Numbered from the stretch's first letter, positions 34,211 through 44,742 are shown. The stretch is DNA of 64,000 nucleotides from Myxacorys chilensis ATA2-1-KO14 (GCA_019359275.1 JAHHHP010000016.1:1-64000), one strand, 5' to 3'. The notes: a model not told the origin generated them from the letters alone. Made by a program: numbers and translations.

Positions 34211-35386
34211 TCAGAGTTTGAGCAGTTTAAGAATTTCTTGAGCGGCGCGATCGCACACTCCCGGTTCTCCTAACGCGACTCGCATCGCCTGATAGCCTGC
34301 GATCGTCCGCTCCCTCACCTCTGGCCTCAACTGCTCTAACGCCGCATCTGCAATGGTTTGAGGAATTGCTTCCTCCTGCAAAAATTCTGGCACGATCGGC
34401 TTCATCAGCACCAGATTTGGCGGTGACATAAATGGAATGGAGAACTTAATAATATTTCTGGCGACCCAAGCCGTGATTGGATTGACCCGATACATCACCA
34501 CTTGCGGTACATTCAGCAATGCCATTTCGAGGTTCACCGTACCAGATTTGGTCAACGCCAGATCTGCCGCTGCGATCGCGCTTAGCGTCGATTTTCCCTG
34601 GTTACTCTCTAAAATCGTGGCGCGAAGCTGATATTTTGCGATCGCGCGTTCTACCGCACCCTGGTATTTCTCCAGCGACAGTGGAATCCAAAAGTGAGCC
34701 GTCGGAACCTGTGCCTGGATTAACTGAGCCGCTTGAAACATGACCGGCATGAGATATTTGATTTCTTGCTGACGCGATGCAGGCAGTAGCACGATCGCAA
34801 CCTGCTCGTCTGGAATTCCTAACGCTGCCCGAGCCGCCGCGCGATCGGGAGCCGCCTCCATGCGATCGAGTAAGGGATGCCCGACTAGTCGTACGTTTGC
34901 GCCATGCTGAGCGTAATATCGGGCTTCTTCTGGAAAAATAGCTAAGAGCGTGTCGGTAATGCTGACAATCTTTTTGGTGTTTTCAAGCGTGTGCGACCAC
35001 ACCCACTCCTGTGGCGAAATAAAATAAGCAGTTGGAACATGCGGCAAGTGTTTACGAACGTAGCTACCAATGCTGATGTTGGGGTTCATGTAGTCAATCA
35101 TCACCACGGCATCGGGCGGATTTTGCAGCAAATACTGTTTTGCTCGTTGCTGAAGATTTAGCGTTGGCAGAATGTAGGGCAGCGATTCAAATATTCCGAT
35201 CGAGCCAATCGCGCTGGTGTTGCCCAGCAAGATTGCGCCTGCTTCTGCCATGCGATCGCCACCCAACGCCAAGATTTCAAGATCGATATCCAGTGATCGC
35301 GCCTGCTTCTGCAACGCTTCCACTAACAGCGCCGCTTGAAGATCTCCCGATACTTCCCCCGTGCTAACGAAAATACGCCGCTTCAT
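34211..35386 (-). CDS. lpxB: Lipid-A-disaccharide synthase
   Basis: 391 residues, GT19 family. It condenses UDP-2,3-diacylglucosamine with lipid X to form the lipid A disaccharide. 'FVSTGEVSGDLQAALL' is the conserved N-terminal glycine loop; 'MIDYMNPNISIG', 'SPQEWVW' and 'SGTVNLEMAL' are later motifs. The start overlaps the lpxA stop by four bases (35383-35386). Last gene of the envelope cluster. Confidence 0.97.
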   Translation of the reverse strand: MKRRIFVSTGEVSGDLQAALLVEALQKQARSLDIDLEILALGGDRMAEAGAILLGNTSAIGSIGIFESLPYILPTLNLQQRAKQYLLQNPPDAVVMIDYMNPNISIGSYVRKHLPHVPTAYFISPQEWVWSHTLENTKKIVSITDTLLAIFPEEARYYAQHGANVRLVGHPLLDRMEAAPDRAAARAALGIPDEQVAIVLLPASRQQEIKYLMPVMFQAAQLIQAQVPTAHFWIPLSLEKYQGAVERAIAKYQLRATILESNQGKSTLSAIAAADLALTKSGTVNLEMALLNVPQVVMYRVNPITAWVARNIIKFSIPFMSPPNLVLMKPIVPEFLQEEAIPQTIADAALEQLRPEVRERTIAGYQAMRVALGEPGVCDRAAQEILKLLKL

Positions 35387-36189
35387 TCGCCACCTTTGAC
35401 TAAAACAGGCGTTAACCCTCGACGTCCGGGCGAGACCGATAGTCGAATAAACTGATGCAAATGCTGGATATGCTCATTTTCAGGCAACAGCTCAAGCTGA
35501 TCCAACGCCTCTGTCAGTCGTAGACCAGAGCGGTAAAGAATCCGAAATGCCTTTCTCAAAAGCTGCAAATCGTCCACCGAAAATCCCGATCTCTGGAGTC
35601 CAATCTTGTGCAACGCCCGAATCCGACCCGGATTTCCCTCTACTATCATGTACGGCGGCACATCGCGATCAATTCTGGCCATGCCACCTACCATTGCATG
35701 ACGCCCAATCCGCACAAACTGATGAACGCCCAACACGCCGCTAATTCTGGCTTTCGTCTCGATGTAAACATGTCCCGCCAACGACACCGAGTTAGAAATA
35801 ATTACCTGATCTTCAATCACACAGTTATGACCGACGTGAGTATAGGCCATCAAGAGATTGCCATTGCCAATCAGCGTTACGTCATCTCCATGCGTCGGGC
35901 GGTGAATGGTCACAAACTCCCGAATTTGATTGCCATTCCCAATTTTCAGCAGACCCAGCGACCCATCGTATTTCAAATCCTGCGGCTCTAGCCCGATCGC
36001 GGCTCCTGGAAAGAAGTGATTGCGCTCTCCAATGTCAGTGTTGCCCTCAATCACCACATGATGTCCGACGATTGTCCCCGCTCGAACTTTCACATGTTCT
36101 CCGATCACCGCGTACGCGCCAACCTGTACGGTTGGATGAAGTTCAGCCTCAGGATGAATTACAGCAGTCGGATGAATTAGGGTTGTCAT
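35383..36189 (-). CDS. lpxA: UDP-N-acetylglucosamine acyltransferase
   Basis: 268 residues from the ATG at 36189. A left-handed beta-helix built of hexapeptides begins 'TTLIHPTAVIHPEAELHPTVQVG' and is followed by a helical C-terminal domain. The catalytic His is in the 'LLMAYTHVGHNCVIED' block. First committed step of lipid A synthesis. The frame extends to 36225 but the added residues are not conserved. Confidence 0.97.
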   Translation of the reverse strand: MTTLIHPTAVIHPEAELHPTVQVGAYAVIGEHVKVRAGTIVGHHVVIEGNTDIGERNHFFPGAAIGLEPQDLKYDGSLGLLKIGNGNQIREFVTIHRPTHGDDVTLIGNGNLLMAYTHVGHNCVIEDQVIISNSVSLAGHVYIETKARISGVLGVHQFVRIGRHAMVGGMARIDRDVPPYMIVEGNPGRIRALHKIGLQRSGFSVDDLQLLRKAFRILYRSGLRLTEALDQLELLPENEHIQHLHQFIRLSVSPGRRGLTPVLVKGGE

Positions 36190-36230
36190 ATCAGAGGTAG
36201 AAACAAGGGGGAAAGAGCGCAGCAATGTAA

Positions 36231-36322
36231 AGACGCGATACGTTCTCAGATTTCGCCCGGCGTCCCCTTTGAAACTTGGCGAGCCAGTTTCTTTAAAGTT
36301 TCACCCGGCGTTAATCGCGTCT
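36231..36322. repeat. Intergenic inverted repeat between fabZ and lpxA
   Basis: AGACGCGAT (36231-36239) pairs with ATCGCGTCT (36314-36322), the outer arm of a dyad whose interior holds further partial dyads around CCCGGCG and GAAACTTGGC. The outer arms look like the common cyanobacterial GTAGAGACGCGAT-type interspersed repeat. It may cause partial termination between fabZ and lpxA. Confidence 0.55.
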
Positions 36323-36389
36323 ACACCGATCAAGTTGAAACGGGAACATCCAACAACGCTAGATTACAACCCGAACAATCGTCCGTATT

Positions 36390-36890
36390 TTAATCTACCA
36401 AGGCAAACATTAGATCACCCGAGCAGGCAAGCTGACCGTCAACTTCCGCACGACCACGCATCTTCCCAAATCGACGACCCTTCACGGACAACAGTTCCAC
36501 TGTCATTACCAGTTGATCACCTGGCACAACCGGACGCCGAAACCGGACGCCATCAATTCCGGCAAACATAAACAATCCGTCCTGAACGTCTGCCATCTGC
36601 GTCAGCACGACTCCGCCAACTTGCGCCATCGCCTCGACGATTAGCACTCCTGGCATAATCGGACGCCCCGGAAAATGCCCTTGAAACTGAGGTTCATTAA
36701 ACGTGACATTCTTAATTCCAACTGCCAGTTTGCCAGGCACAAAATCGATAATGCGATCGACCATCGCAAACGGGTAGCGATGAGGTAGCAGTTGATGAAT
36801 TTCTTCAAGCGTAAATGTTGTTTTAGTCTCAGAAGCACTCTCAGTCGCGAGATTTTCTACAGACGCATGGGTTTCGAGCAGAGTTGACAT
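36390..36890 (-). CDS. fabZ: 3-hydroxyacyl-ACP dehydratase FabZ
   Basis: 166 residues, hot-dog fold. '[13 protein letters not shown]' carries the catalytic His and '[19 protein letters not shown]' the catalytic Glu and central helix. It dehydrates 3-hydroxyacyl-ACP in fatty acid synthesis, competing with LpxA for substrate. The first 25 residues form a variable lead. Eighteen bases separate it from lpxC. Confidence 0.96.
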   Translation of the reverse strand: MSTLLETHASVENLATESASETKTTFTLEEIHQLLPHRYPFAMVDRIIDFVPGKLAVGIKNVTFNEPQFQGHFPGRPIMPGVLIVEAMAQVGGVVLTQMADVQDGLFMFAGIDGVRFRRPVVPGDQLVMTVELLSVKGRRFGKMRGRAEVDGQLACSGDLMFALVD

Positions 36891-36908
36891 GAGCTTTGGG
36901 GTTAAAAA

Positions 36909-37814
36909 TCAAGAGCCGTCGTTCGTTAGTGACGAAGGACGTATTGCAAGAATATGACGAACGAGTTGAGTGTGCAAACGATGGCTTGCTTTATAGGCAA
37001 GAAAATGAGCTGTTGGAAACGCCCCCAACAAACTTAAATCCCCAATGAGGTCTAGCAGTTTATGGCGAACTGGTTCATTTGCAAATCGCAGAGGCGGATT
37101 GATCCATCCTTCTGGGCTGCAAACCAAAGCGTTTTCAAGCGAGCCGCCTTTAATTAAACCATTTGCCCGCAACTGTTCAACCTGATGGGCAAATCCAAAG
37201 GTGCGAGCGGGGGCAATCTCTGTTTCAAACAAGGATTGCCGGGGTGACCAACTGTGCCACTGATTGCCGATCGCGCTCACTTCAAAATCAATGCCATAGG
37301 TAAATCGCAATTCTGGCGCAGGCAGGGCGGCAACAAAGGCATCGTCCTCGCGAATCCAAATTGGTTCTGTAAGCGTGAGTGTGGAGCGTGGGGCGGATTG
37401 AGCAACAATGCCTGCATCTGCGATCGCGATCGTCCACTCTTTCGCCGACCCGTCGAGCAAAGGTACTTCCGCTCCATCAATTTCGATCCGGGCGTTATCG
37501 ATTCCCAACGCCGAAAGCGAGGCGAGCAAATGCTCCACCGTCCGAATTCGTGCCTCACCGCTCACCAACTCTGTCGAAAGCAGAGTGGGATTGACCGCCT
37601 CACCCTTTGCCAAAACTTCAGGCGCATCCGGCAGATCGACCCGGACAAAGTAGCGTCCTCGTCCGGGTTCGGCAGGCAGCACCCGCACATGAGTCGTTGC
37701 GCCGCTGTGAAGCCCCACGCCCGATCGCGAGAGACTGGACGCCAAGGTACACTGGCGAGTCTCAGAGGCAGATTCTGCTTGGGCAACGCTGAGACCTTGA
37801 CGACGATCGTTCAT
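36909..37814 (-). CDS. lpxC: UDP-3-O-acyl-N-acetylglucosamine deacetylase
   Basis: 301 residues, zinc-dependent committed step of lipid A synthesis. Conserved parts: '[18 protein letters not shown]' at the start of domain I, '[23 protein letters not shown]' with the first zinc His, '[10 protein letters not shown]', and '[15 protein letters not shown]' with the second His and Asp zinc ligands. It begins one base after the bamA stop, so translation is coupled. Confidence 0.97.
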   Translation of the reverse strand: MNDRRQGLSVAQAESASETRQCTLASSLSRSGVGLHSGATTHVRVLPAEPGRGRYFVRVDLPDAPEVLAKGEAVNPTLLSTELVSGEARIRTVEHLLASLSALGIDNARIEIDGAEVPLLDGSAKEWTIAIADAGIVAQSAPRSTLTLTEPIWIREDDAFVAALPAPELRFTYGIDFEVSAIGNQWHSWSPRQSLFETEIAPARTFGFAHQVEQLRANGLIKGGSLENALVCSPEGWINPPLRFANEPVRHKLLDLIGDLSLLGAFPTAHFLAYKASHRLHTQLVRHILAIRPSSLTNDGS

Positions 37815-40262
37815 TTAGAATCGTTCTCCAAATCCAAACCGGATATTGTTACCGCCTTGATCGTTGATACCAAAGTCAATCCGGATCGGACCGAGAGGCG
37901 ATCTGACGCGAACTCCCACGCCGTAACCAAATCCGCTTCCTGGCTTTCCTCGTACCCCCGCTGGGTTACCTGGAACATTATCTCCAGTTCCTAAATCAGT
38001 GGCTGCATCAACAAATAGCGCACCCGAAATAATCGAGAATAACGGGAAGCGATATTCGGCAGTAGCTTGCAAATAGCTCTTACCGCTACCTACATCTCCT
38101 TCATCATAACCACGCACCGAGTTCGTCCCACCAAGCGGGAAGGCTTCATAGGGAGGAATATCGCCTAACACCGTTCCGCCCTGCACGTTGAAGGCAAAGG
38201 CTTGCGGGCAACCTTCGCGGTTTGGTTCCTCTCCAATTCTAGGCTTCTGGTCACGACATCCGGGTGAAATTTTCAGCAGCCGAGTTGGAATGTAGAAACT
38301 GTAGCTTCCTCGGAGGCGATTGAAGAAAATACTGCCCGATCCGACAGGAACCGATTGCTCTGTGCTAAATCGCAGCAGGGATCCGCTAGTGGGTTGAAGA
38401 AAATCATTACGGCGATCGCGCACAAACGCGAGCTGAGCCGTAAACAAATCATCTTTACCAGACGGATCAAAGCTCAACAGATTGCCCAGTTCATCCCGAT
38501 TACTGAGTTCGCCATCCGCATCGCGCACCGACACCCGCTGATATTGCAAGCCGAGAGACGCATTCCATTCTGAGCGCTCGTAGGGATTTTTCGAGAGCGG
38601 ACGACTAAAGCTGATGCCGCCCCCTGTGCGAACAATGCGAGGACGATCGCCATTCGGTAATTCAATTTCCGGATCGCCACCCTCAAAAATCAGCGAAATG
38701 GTTCTGCGACGGAATAGGTTAGCGGTGTAGGACGTGCGATATGGATCACCTGCAATCCAGGGGTCGGTAAAACTCAGGTCAAACTGTTGATCACGCTGAC
38801 CAATCTGAACTTCGGCATTTAGTTTTTGGTTGTTGCCCCCAAAGTTTTGCTGTCCAAAGCTGACGCTACCAAACAAGCCGCTCGCCGAGCTAAAGCCACC
38901 TGCAACCCCAAAGTTTCCGGTGTTGCGCTCAACCACGTTTGCCACGACAACAACTTTCCGAGGATCTTGTCCTGGTTGCAGGGAAAGCTTGATATCTTCA
39001 AAAATGCCGAGACCAAACGCACGCTGTAGGTCACGTTCTGCCGTGTTGCGGTTAAAGACATCCCCCGGCTTTAGTTGAAACTCGCGAGTGACAATGAATG
39101 GACGCGTCCGTCCCCGAATCGGATTACCCTTCGCGTCTTGGGTTTGACCTTCCTTGTTAATGAACTGGACTTGCAGCGCTTCAACTTCTCCTTCAGCGAC
39201 TTGCAAGGTAACATTGCCATCGGGATTGACCCTCGGCGCGTCTACAACTTGTGCCAGAACATAGCCATTGCTCTGATACCACTTGTTAAGTTCCTGAATG
39301 CCGTTTTGCAGATCGCGTAGGTTGAGAATTTTGCCATACTGCGGACTGAAAATATCTTGAACGACTTTGGATGGAAGCACTCGGCCCCCTTCTACTTGAA
39401 CCGATCGCAGTGGCGGATTTGGCGTGACATCAAAGGTGACCCGTACCCCAAGTGGTGTATCGATCGGGTTTGCTCTCACGTTCGAGAAAAAGCCTGTTGC
39501 AAAGACCGCATTGATATCTTCTTGAAGCTGCGATCGCGTCGTTGTTTGTCCGGGCTGAGTCCGAATTACCCGGTAAACTTCGGCTTGTAGTTCTTCATTT
39601 GCACCTACAACCAGTACTTCACTGACCAAAACCTGGGGTTCCGGTTCAGCATTTTGCTCCGGTTGACTCGGTTGATCAGGCTGACCGGGCTGAGTAGCAG
39701 GTGGTGTAACAGACGGATCGGTCGGCGTTGTTTCTGGAGGAGCAACCGGACTTGGAGAGGTCTGAACTCCAGGAGCGGGGGTAATTTGAGTCCCAGACGG
39801 AGGAGTGGCAGGTTGAGGGGGCAAAACCGGATTGGCTGGTGCCGTGGGTGCAGCGGGAATCGTGGGTTGAGGCGTTGGCGACGGAGCCGGTTGAGATGGA
39901 TTGAGCGGATCAACTTGAATTCGGTTCGGTGTTTCCTGCTCGATCGAGCCGCCTTGTGCCAGTTTCACAGCTTTCGCCTGAAGCGAGGTTCGAGGAACCG
40001 GTTGGGATGACGGCGCAACGGCTGCTCGCTTTGAAACGGGAATCGTCTCTACCACAACATCTTTTGAAAGTGGTTTCAACTTAAGATCCGATTGGGCTAC
40101 GGCACGCTTCAGCGCTGTGGAAACGACAGAATTCACCACAACAGAGCGAGCTGAACTCGTCGCTGATTTGGCTGAAGCTTTAGAAGTTTGGGCGTTAGCA
40201 GAAGTCGCGCAACTGATCGCCGCAATCGAAAGGGCTGCCATTAAGGCAGGAGATAAACGCAT
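37815..40262 (-). CDS. bamA: Omp85/BamA outer-membrane assembly protein
   Basis: 815 residues from the ATG at 40262 (a GTG at 40301 is possible). A signal peptide of about 25 residues ends near 'SANAQ'. A Pro-rich linker (about 110-190) precedes three POTRA domains (from 'VLVSEVLVVGANEELQAEVYRV') and a C-terminal 16-strand beta-barrel ending 'GGNNIRFGFGERF' with a terminal aromatic residue. Inserts beta-barrel proteins into the outer membrane. Placement before lpxC is typical of cyanobacteria. Confidence 0.96.
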   Translation of the reverse strand: MRLSPALMAALSIAAISCATSANAQTSKASAKSATSSARSVVVNSVVSTALKRAVAQSDLKLKPLSKDVVVETIPVSKRAAVAPSSQPVPRTSLQAKAVKLAQGGSIEQETPNRIQVDPLNPSQPAPSPTPQPTIPAAPTAPANPVLPPQPATPPSGTQITPAPGVQTSPSPVAPPETTPTDPSVTPPATQPGQPDQPSQPEQNAEPEPQVLVSEVLVVGANEELQAEVYRVIRTQPGQTTTRSQLQEDINAVFATGFFSNVRANPIDTPLGVRVTFDVTPNPPLRSVQVEGGRVLPSKVVQDIFSPQYGKILNLRDLQNGIQELNKWYQSNGYVLAQVVDAPRVNPDGNVTLQVAEGEVEALQVQFINKEGQTQDAKGNPIRGRTRPFIVTREFQLKPGDVFNRNTAERDLQRAFGLGIFEDIKLSLQPGQDPRKVVVVANVVERNTGNFGVAGGFSSASGLFGSVSFGQQNFGGNNQKLNAEVQIGQRDQQFDLSFTDPWIAGDPYRTSYTANLFRRRTISLIFEGGDPEIELPNGDRPRIVRTGGGISFSRPLSKNPYERSEWNASLGLQYQRVSVRDADGELSNRDELGNLLSFDPSGKDDLFTAQLAFVRDRRNDFLQPTSGSLLRFSTEQSVPVGSGSIFFNRLRGSYSFYIPTRLLKISPGCRDQKPRIGEEPNREGCPQAFAFNVQGGTVLGDIPPYEAFPLGGTNSVRGYDEGDVGSGKSYLQATAEYRFPLFSIISGALFVDAATDLGTGDNVPGNPAGVRGKPGSGFGYGVGVRVRSPLGPIRIDFGINDQGGNNIRFGFGERF

Positions 40263-40418
40263 TTTGTTCACAGTATTTCGCACGTCCTCAGACCTCTGCA
40301 CAAAGCAGACTCTACATCACGATAGTAAGAAGCAGTCCCGATCCTGACAGAACTGTGAAATTCTACCGCATCATGGGTATCAATCCTCGGTTATCAGTGC
40401 CAGGAATTCTTCTAGCAC

Positions 40419-41171
40419 TCATATAGTCTGTTGCAGCACCCGTTCCATTACTTGACGATAGGCATCCTCGACGTTGCCTAAGTCTCGCCGAAATCGATCT
40501 TTGTCCATCACGCGCTTATTAGGATCAGATTCCGCCTGGTTCCATAACCGACAGGTATCTGGGCTAATCTCATCTGCCAGAATAATTTGACCCGTGTGAT
40601 TAGCACTTTGACCAACTGAGGAAACGCAGCCAAATTCCAACTTAAAGTCTACGAGGGTGATGCCACACTGCTGAAAAAAGTCCGTCAGGATCTGATTGAT
40701 CCGCGACGCTAGTTCTATTAATTGATCTACTTGATCCGGGGTAGCTAGATCAAGGACTCGTAGACGGTCGAAAGTTAATAATGGATCGCCAAGTTCATCG
40801 TTTTTGTAATAAAACTCCACTAAGGGAGGGGTCAGAATCGTTCCTAGCTTCAATCCTGTTTGTTGACAGAGACTCCCGGCAGCAATGTTCCTGACAACGA
40901 CTTCTAACGGCAAAATCTTTACAGATTTGACTCGCATCTCATTGGGGGACGTCCGATCGATAAAATGCGTTGGAACGCCGTTCGCCTCCATCAACTTAAA
41001 CAAATGGGTTGAAATCGCACAGTTAAACTCGCCTTTTCCAGTGATGCTGCCTTTTTTTTGGGCATTGAACGCTGTTGCATCGTCCTTGAAGTGCGTTAGG
41101 AGAATATTAGGATCTTCTGTAGCGTAGAGAATTTTAGCTTTGCCTTCGTAGAGCTTTTGACCAACAGCCAT
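40419..41171 (-). CDS. purC: SAICAR synthetase
   Basis: 250 residues from the ATG at 41171 (frame open to 41201). It joins aspartate to CAIR in purine synthesis. 'LYEGKAKILYATEDPNILL' is the glycine-rich ATP loop, 'DRTSPNEMRVKSVKILPLEVVVRN' and 'LVDFKLEFG' are later conserved motifs. It heads the envelope cluster, a position usual in cyanobacteria. Confidence 0.96.
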   Translation of the reverse strand: MAVGQKLYEGKAKILYATEDPNILLTHFKDDATAFNAQKKGSITGKGEFNCAISTHLFKLMEANGVPTHFIDRTSPNEMRVKSVKILPLEVVVRNIAAGSLCQQTGLKLGTILTPPLVEFYYKNDELGDPLLTFDRLRVLDLATPDQVDQLIELASRINQILTDFFQQCGITLVDFKLEFGCVSSVGQSANHTGQIILADEISPDTCRLWNQAESDPNKRVMDKDRFRRDLGNVEDAYRQVMERVLQQTI

Positions 41172-41267
41172 AGTGTGCGGTTTTAGTAACTTGCGAAACA
41201 ACTCGCAAAGGGACTGAGTTATTTTAACTTGGAAGCAAACCGCATCAGCTAGGTCACTCTTGCCAAG

Positions 41268-42554
41268 TCACTCTTGCCAAGTCACTTCTGCGGGACTGGT
41301 TTTAGTAAGTAGCTTGCCTTGAGAAATCACATGTCGAACAGTCGCGCGACGACGAATTGCGTCATAGCGATCGCAGGCATCCAACACAATTAAATTTGCA
41401 GGCTTGCCCACGGCAATTCCATACTCTTCTAAGTTCAGAGTTTTAGCTCCGTTCCAGGTCACCATGTTATAGCAGGCGTCAATCTCTGCCATTCCCGTCA
41501 TCTGGCACACATGAACCGCCATTGATGCAACGTCTAACATGTTGCCTGTTCCCAGTGAGTACCAGGGATCTTGAATGCAGTCATGTCCTAAACTAACGTT
41601 GATGCCCTGCTGCCAAAGTTCTTTGACACGGGTTACCCCTCGTCGTTTGGGATAAGTATCGGTGCGTCCTTGCAAGGTGATGTTAATTAACGGATTAGCA
41701 ATGAAATTGAGTTGGGTGCGCTGAAGAAATCCGAGTAGTTTGAAGGCATAAGCGTTGTTGTAGGAGCCAAATGCCGTCGTGTGACTGGCAGTGACTCGTG
41801 ACCCCATTCCATGACGGATAGCGCACGCGGCCACCACTTCTAAGAATCGCGACTGATCATCATCAATTTCGTCGCAATGAATGTCAATTAAGCGATCGTA
41901 CTGCTCTGCCCATTTAAAGATCTGATGCACTGAGTTAACGCCGTCTTCTCGCGTTAACTCATAGTGAGGAATGCCACCGATCACATCTACGCCCATTTTG
42001 AGCGCTTCTTCCATCAAGTCTTGGTTTTTCGGACTTCCGTAGATGCCATCTTGCGGAAATGCCACGACTTGCAGAGTCAGCCAATCTTTTACGTCCTCAC
42101 GCACCTCTAGCAGCGCTACAAGCGCTGTTAAGCTCGCTTCGCTGACATCGGCATGACTGCGCACAAACAGCACCCCTTGTGCGGCCTGCTGCTTCAGCGT
42201 TGCGATCGCTCTCTGCTTCACGTCCTCAAGCGAGAGAGTTTGCTTGCGATCGTGCCAAATTTCGATGCCCTCAAACAGAGTGCCGCTTTCATTCCAACGC
42301 GGCTCCCCAGCAGTGAGGGCAGAATCGAGATGAATGTGAGACTCAACAAATGGAGGGCTGACTAGCTGGTTTTGAACATCGAGTTCAATTGCGGCTGTGC
42401 CGTCAATGTGCGATGCGATCGCGGCAATCGTTCGGGAGACGGTTCCGTTTGCGGTGCAGGGTGCACTAATTGCAATATCTACAATTTCAGTACGATCGGG
42501 TGCCGATAGAAGCTTGCAGCGTCGTAGCAGCAACTCGTAATTTTGAGAAGTCAT
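41268..42554 (-). CDS. codA: Cytosine deaminase-type amidohydrolase
   Basis: 428 residues, long CodA type. Metal and catalytic motifs: 'ESHIHLDSAL', 'DIHCDEIDDDQSR', 'ASHTTAFGSYNNAY' and 'SLGHDCIQDPWYSLGTGN', all of which match the TIM-barrel cytosine deaminase pattern. It converts cytosine to uracil. Related family members accept isoguanine or creatinine, so substrate is a family inference. The 3' end has a direct repeat of GTCACTCTTGCCAA at 41250-41285. Confidence 0.9.
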   Translation of the reverse strand: MTSQNYELLLRRCKLLSAPDRTEIVDIAISAPCTANGTVSRTIAAIASHIDGTAAIELDVQNQLVSPPFVESHIHLDSALTAGEPRWNESGTLFEGIEIWHDRKQTLSLEDVKQRAIATLKQQAAQGVLFVRSHADVSEASLTALVALLEVREDVKDWLTLQVVAFPQDGIYGSPKNQDLMEEALKMGVDVIGGIPHYELTREDGVNSVHQIFKWAEQYDRLIDIHCDEIDDDQSRFLEVVAACAIRHGMGSRVTASHTTAFGSYNNAYAFKLLGFLQRTQLNFIANPLINITLQGRTDTYPKRRGVTRVKELWQQGINVSLGHDCIQDPWYSLGTGNMLDVASMAVHVCQMTGMAEIDACYNMVTWNGAKTLNLEEYGIAVGKPANLIVLDACDRYDAIRRRATVRHVISQGKLLTKTSPAEVTWQE

Positions 42555-42748
42555 GATCTAACCCACCCACTCGCAGTTCTAATCAATCCACTCTATCGGA
42601 TTAGAAATTTGTGTTGTGGTGTCCGATCCTGCACTTTAGAGAAAGCTCTAAGACATTGCTAGTGGCAAACAGAGGTTCTAATCCTCTAACCCTTCAGCCC
42701 AAACTGCTTTTATGAAGGATTAACCATTCTCATCAGTGTTTCTCGTCG

Positions 42749-43114
42749 TCAGCACGCTTGATCCATCAACGGCTCTAACCAAGGTTGAAACTGGTCTCGA
42801 CGAAAGATTTGCGCACGGCGGTGATAATCAAACCGGACAAGACTAGGCAAACCATGTTGACGAATACAATCTTTAATCCATGAAGCTACGCCTTGGCCCT
42901 CTTTAGCCGCCATTTCGGTTTGAAACGGACCATACATCAGAACCAGATGAGTATGCGTCTGCAGAGGAGCGTCTAACTCAATCAGCTTGGTAAGGTTCGT
43001 TCTAGTTCGGTCTTGGGCTTCAACAGGTTTGTGTAAATGACGTGAGTTCGCTGTTTTTCGAGATGCCCAATTCTGCTGATGAGCCGTCTTATTATGGGAA
43101 TAGTTGTGATGCAT
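42749..43114 (-). CDS. Hypothetical protein
   Basis: 121 residues, basic, without a recognised motif. The C-terminal half ('HLVLMYGPFQTEMAAKEGQGVASWIKDCIRQHGLPSLVRFD') looks like a folded domain while the first 50 residues are His/Asn-rich and probably disordered. An independent promoter is likely in the 400-bp gap upstream. The function is unknown. Confidence 0.55.
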   Translation of the reverse strand: MHHNYSHNKTAHQQNWASRKTANSRHLHKPVEAQDRTRTNLTKLIELDAPLQTHTHLVLMYGPFQTEMAAKEGQGVASWIKDCIRQHGLPSLVRFDYHRRAQIFRRDQFQPWLEPLMDQAC

Positions 43115-43516
43115 ATAACTCCTTACGAACGTGTATAGAAAGTGCCAATCTATCTCTCTCCAGCATGTAGCAGGCGCTGGAAGAAATCAGTTGGCTACTA
43201 GGTAGATGCAATTTAGTCAAGGTTTAAATCTTTACTATTCTGATAATATTGTCTTTTATAAAAAAGTGCAAATCTTAATTTATCTGTATCTTAAACAAGT
43301 ACTTTCCATCCCCAAAGTGTGGTATTCCGAAATGGTGAGGTGTTATGACGATTAAAGCGTCGCGAAACTCTGGAGCAACCGTTGTATGGCTCAATGGCTG
43401 GAAGTTGTTTCAATAATTCATCATTTATAATCCTGAGATTCGGATGAACCACTACAAACTGTTTTTCTGAATCTGATAAGTTAACCAGTGAATCATCAAC
43501 TATTAACGGTGAACGA
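43115..43516. other. Intergenic region upstream of gltA
   Basis: About 400 bp and AT-rich in the 43210-43290 part, with GATAATATTG at about 43240 as a possible -10 region. A minus-strand open frame at 43291-43644 is judged a shadow of gltA. No RNA gene or repeat was recognised. Confidence 0.4.
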
Positions 43517-44671
43517 ATGACTGTCTGTGAATTTAGGGCAGGTCTTGAAGGTGTTCCCGCCACCCAATCCAGCATCAGCTTTGTGGATGGGCAAAAAGGA
43601 ATCCTGGAATATCGCGGTATTCCCATCCAGGAACTTGCAACCAAAAGTACCTTTCTTGAGACTGCTTATCTCCTAATTTGGAATGAGCTACCGACCCGCG
43701 ACGTTCTTGCGGAGTTCGAGCATGAGATTCAGTATCATCGTCGCCTGAAGTACCGCGTTCGGGACATGATGAAGTGCTTTCCAGAGAGCGGACATCCGAT
43801 GGATGCTTTGCAAGCGTCTGCTGCCGCTTTAGGACTGTTTTACTCAAAGCGGGCATTAGATGATCCAACTTATATCCGAGAGGCAGTCGTCCGAATTTTG
43901 GCAAAAGTTCCGACGATGGTGGCCGCATTTCAATTAATGCGTAAGGGTAATGATCCGGTTCAGCCCAGAGACGATTTAGGATATGCTGCAAACTTCTTGT
44001 ACATGCTGAATGAGCAAGAGCCTGATCCTTTCGCGGCTCGCATCTTTGATGTGTCGCTCATGCTTCATGCAGAACACACCATTAATGCATCCACGTTTTC
44101 GGCTATGGTAACGGCTTCCACTCTGACCGACCCTTATGCTGTGATTGCCTCGGCAGTCGGGACGTTGGCAGGTCCGTTGCATGGCGGAGCCAGCGAGGAA
44201 GTGGTGGAAATGCTAGAACAGATTGGCTCGGTGGCAAATGTCCGCCCGTTTCTCGAAGCTCGACTAGAGCATAAGCAGAAAATCATGGGCTTTGGGCATA
44301 GAGTCTATAAAGTTAAAGATCCAAGGGCGATTATTTTGCAGCAGTTGGCTGAGCAACTGTTTGAGAAGTTTGGCCAAGACAAGTTCTATGACATCGCTGT
44401 TGAGCTAGAGCGGGTGGTGGAGGAAAAACTTGGACATCGAGGAATCTTCCCGAACGTAGATTTCTATTCCGGTTTGGTCTACCGCAAACTTGGCATACCA
44501 ACAGATTTGTTCACGCCAGTATTTGCCATTTCTCGGGCAGCTGGCTGGCTTGCCCATTGGAAAGAGCAATTGGGAGAAAATCGAATTTTTCGACCGACGC
44601 AAATTTACACAGGGTTACATTCAGCACCTTACGTTCCGATCGATGAACGACAAAGACTTATTGCCCCTTGA
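43517..44671 (+). CDS. gltA: Citrate synthase
   Basis: 384 residues. Catalytic His and substrate sites are in 'LMLHAEHTINASTFSAMV', 'LAGPLHGGASEEVVEML' and 'IMGFGHRVYKVKDPRA', plus the Asp in 'NVDFYSGLVY'. It makes citrate from oxaloacetate and acetyl-CoA, supplying 2-oxoglutarate for nitrogen assimilation in cyanobacteria. The start ATG gives MTVCEFRAGLEGVPATQSSI, the usual cyanobacterial N-terminus. A terminator follows. Confidence 0.97.
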   Translation: MTVCEFRAGLEGVPATQSSISFVDGQKGILEYRGIPIQELATKSTFLETAYLLIWNELPTRDVLAEFEHEIQYHRRLKYRVRDMMKCFPESGHPMDALQASAAALGLFYSKRALDDPTYIREAVVRILAKVPTMVAAFQLMRKGNDPVQPRDDLGYAANFLYMLNEQEPDPFAARIFDVSLMLHAEHTINASTFSAMVTASTLTDPYAVIASAVGTLAGPLHGGASEEVVEMLEQIGSVANVRPFLEARLEHKQKIMGFGHRVYKVKDPRAIILQQLAEQLFEKFGQDKFYDIAVELERVVEEKLGHRGIFPNVDFYSGLVYRKLGIPTDLFTPVFAISRAAGWLAHWKEQLGENRIFRPTQIYTGLHSAPYVPIDERQRLIAP

Positions 44672-44742
44672 TGGGTGAGACCCCTCTTGCCGTTTTTCAA
44701 TTCCCTTGTAACTATATCAACGTGACGATTTTCAGGAACTCC

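Noticed and set aside
37254..37994. 246-residue plus-strand open frame opposite lpxC and the end of bamA
   Set aside because: It lies antisense to two well-conserved genes and shows no domain; a shadow frame.
42671..42687. tRNA T-arm-like hairpin (5-bp stem, 7-nt loop TTCTAAT)
   Set aside because: The loop departs from the TTCRANY pattern and no acceptor, D or anticodon arms can be placed around it. It is probably chance.
43291..43644. 117-residue minus-strand frame upstream of gltA
   Set aside because: It overlaps the gltA 5' end antisense and lacks family resemblance or a ribosome binding site.
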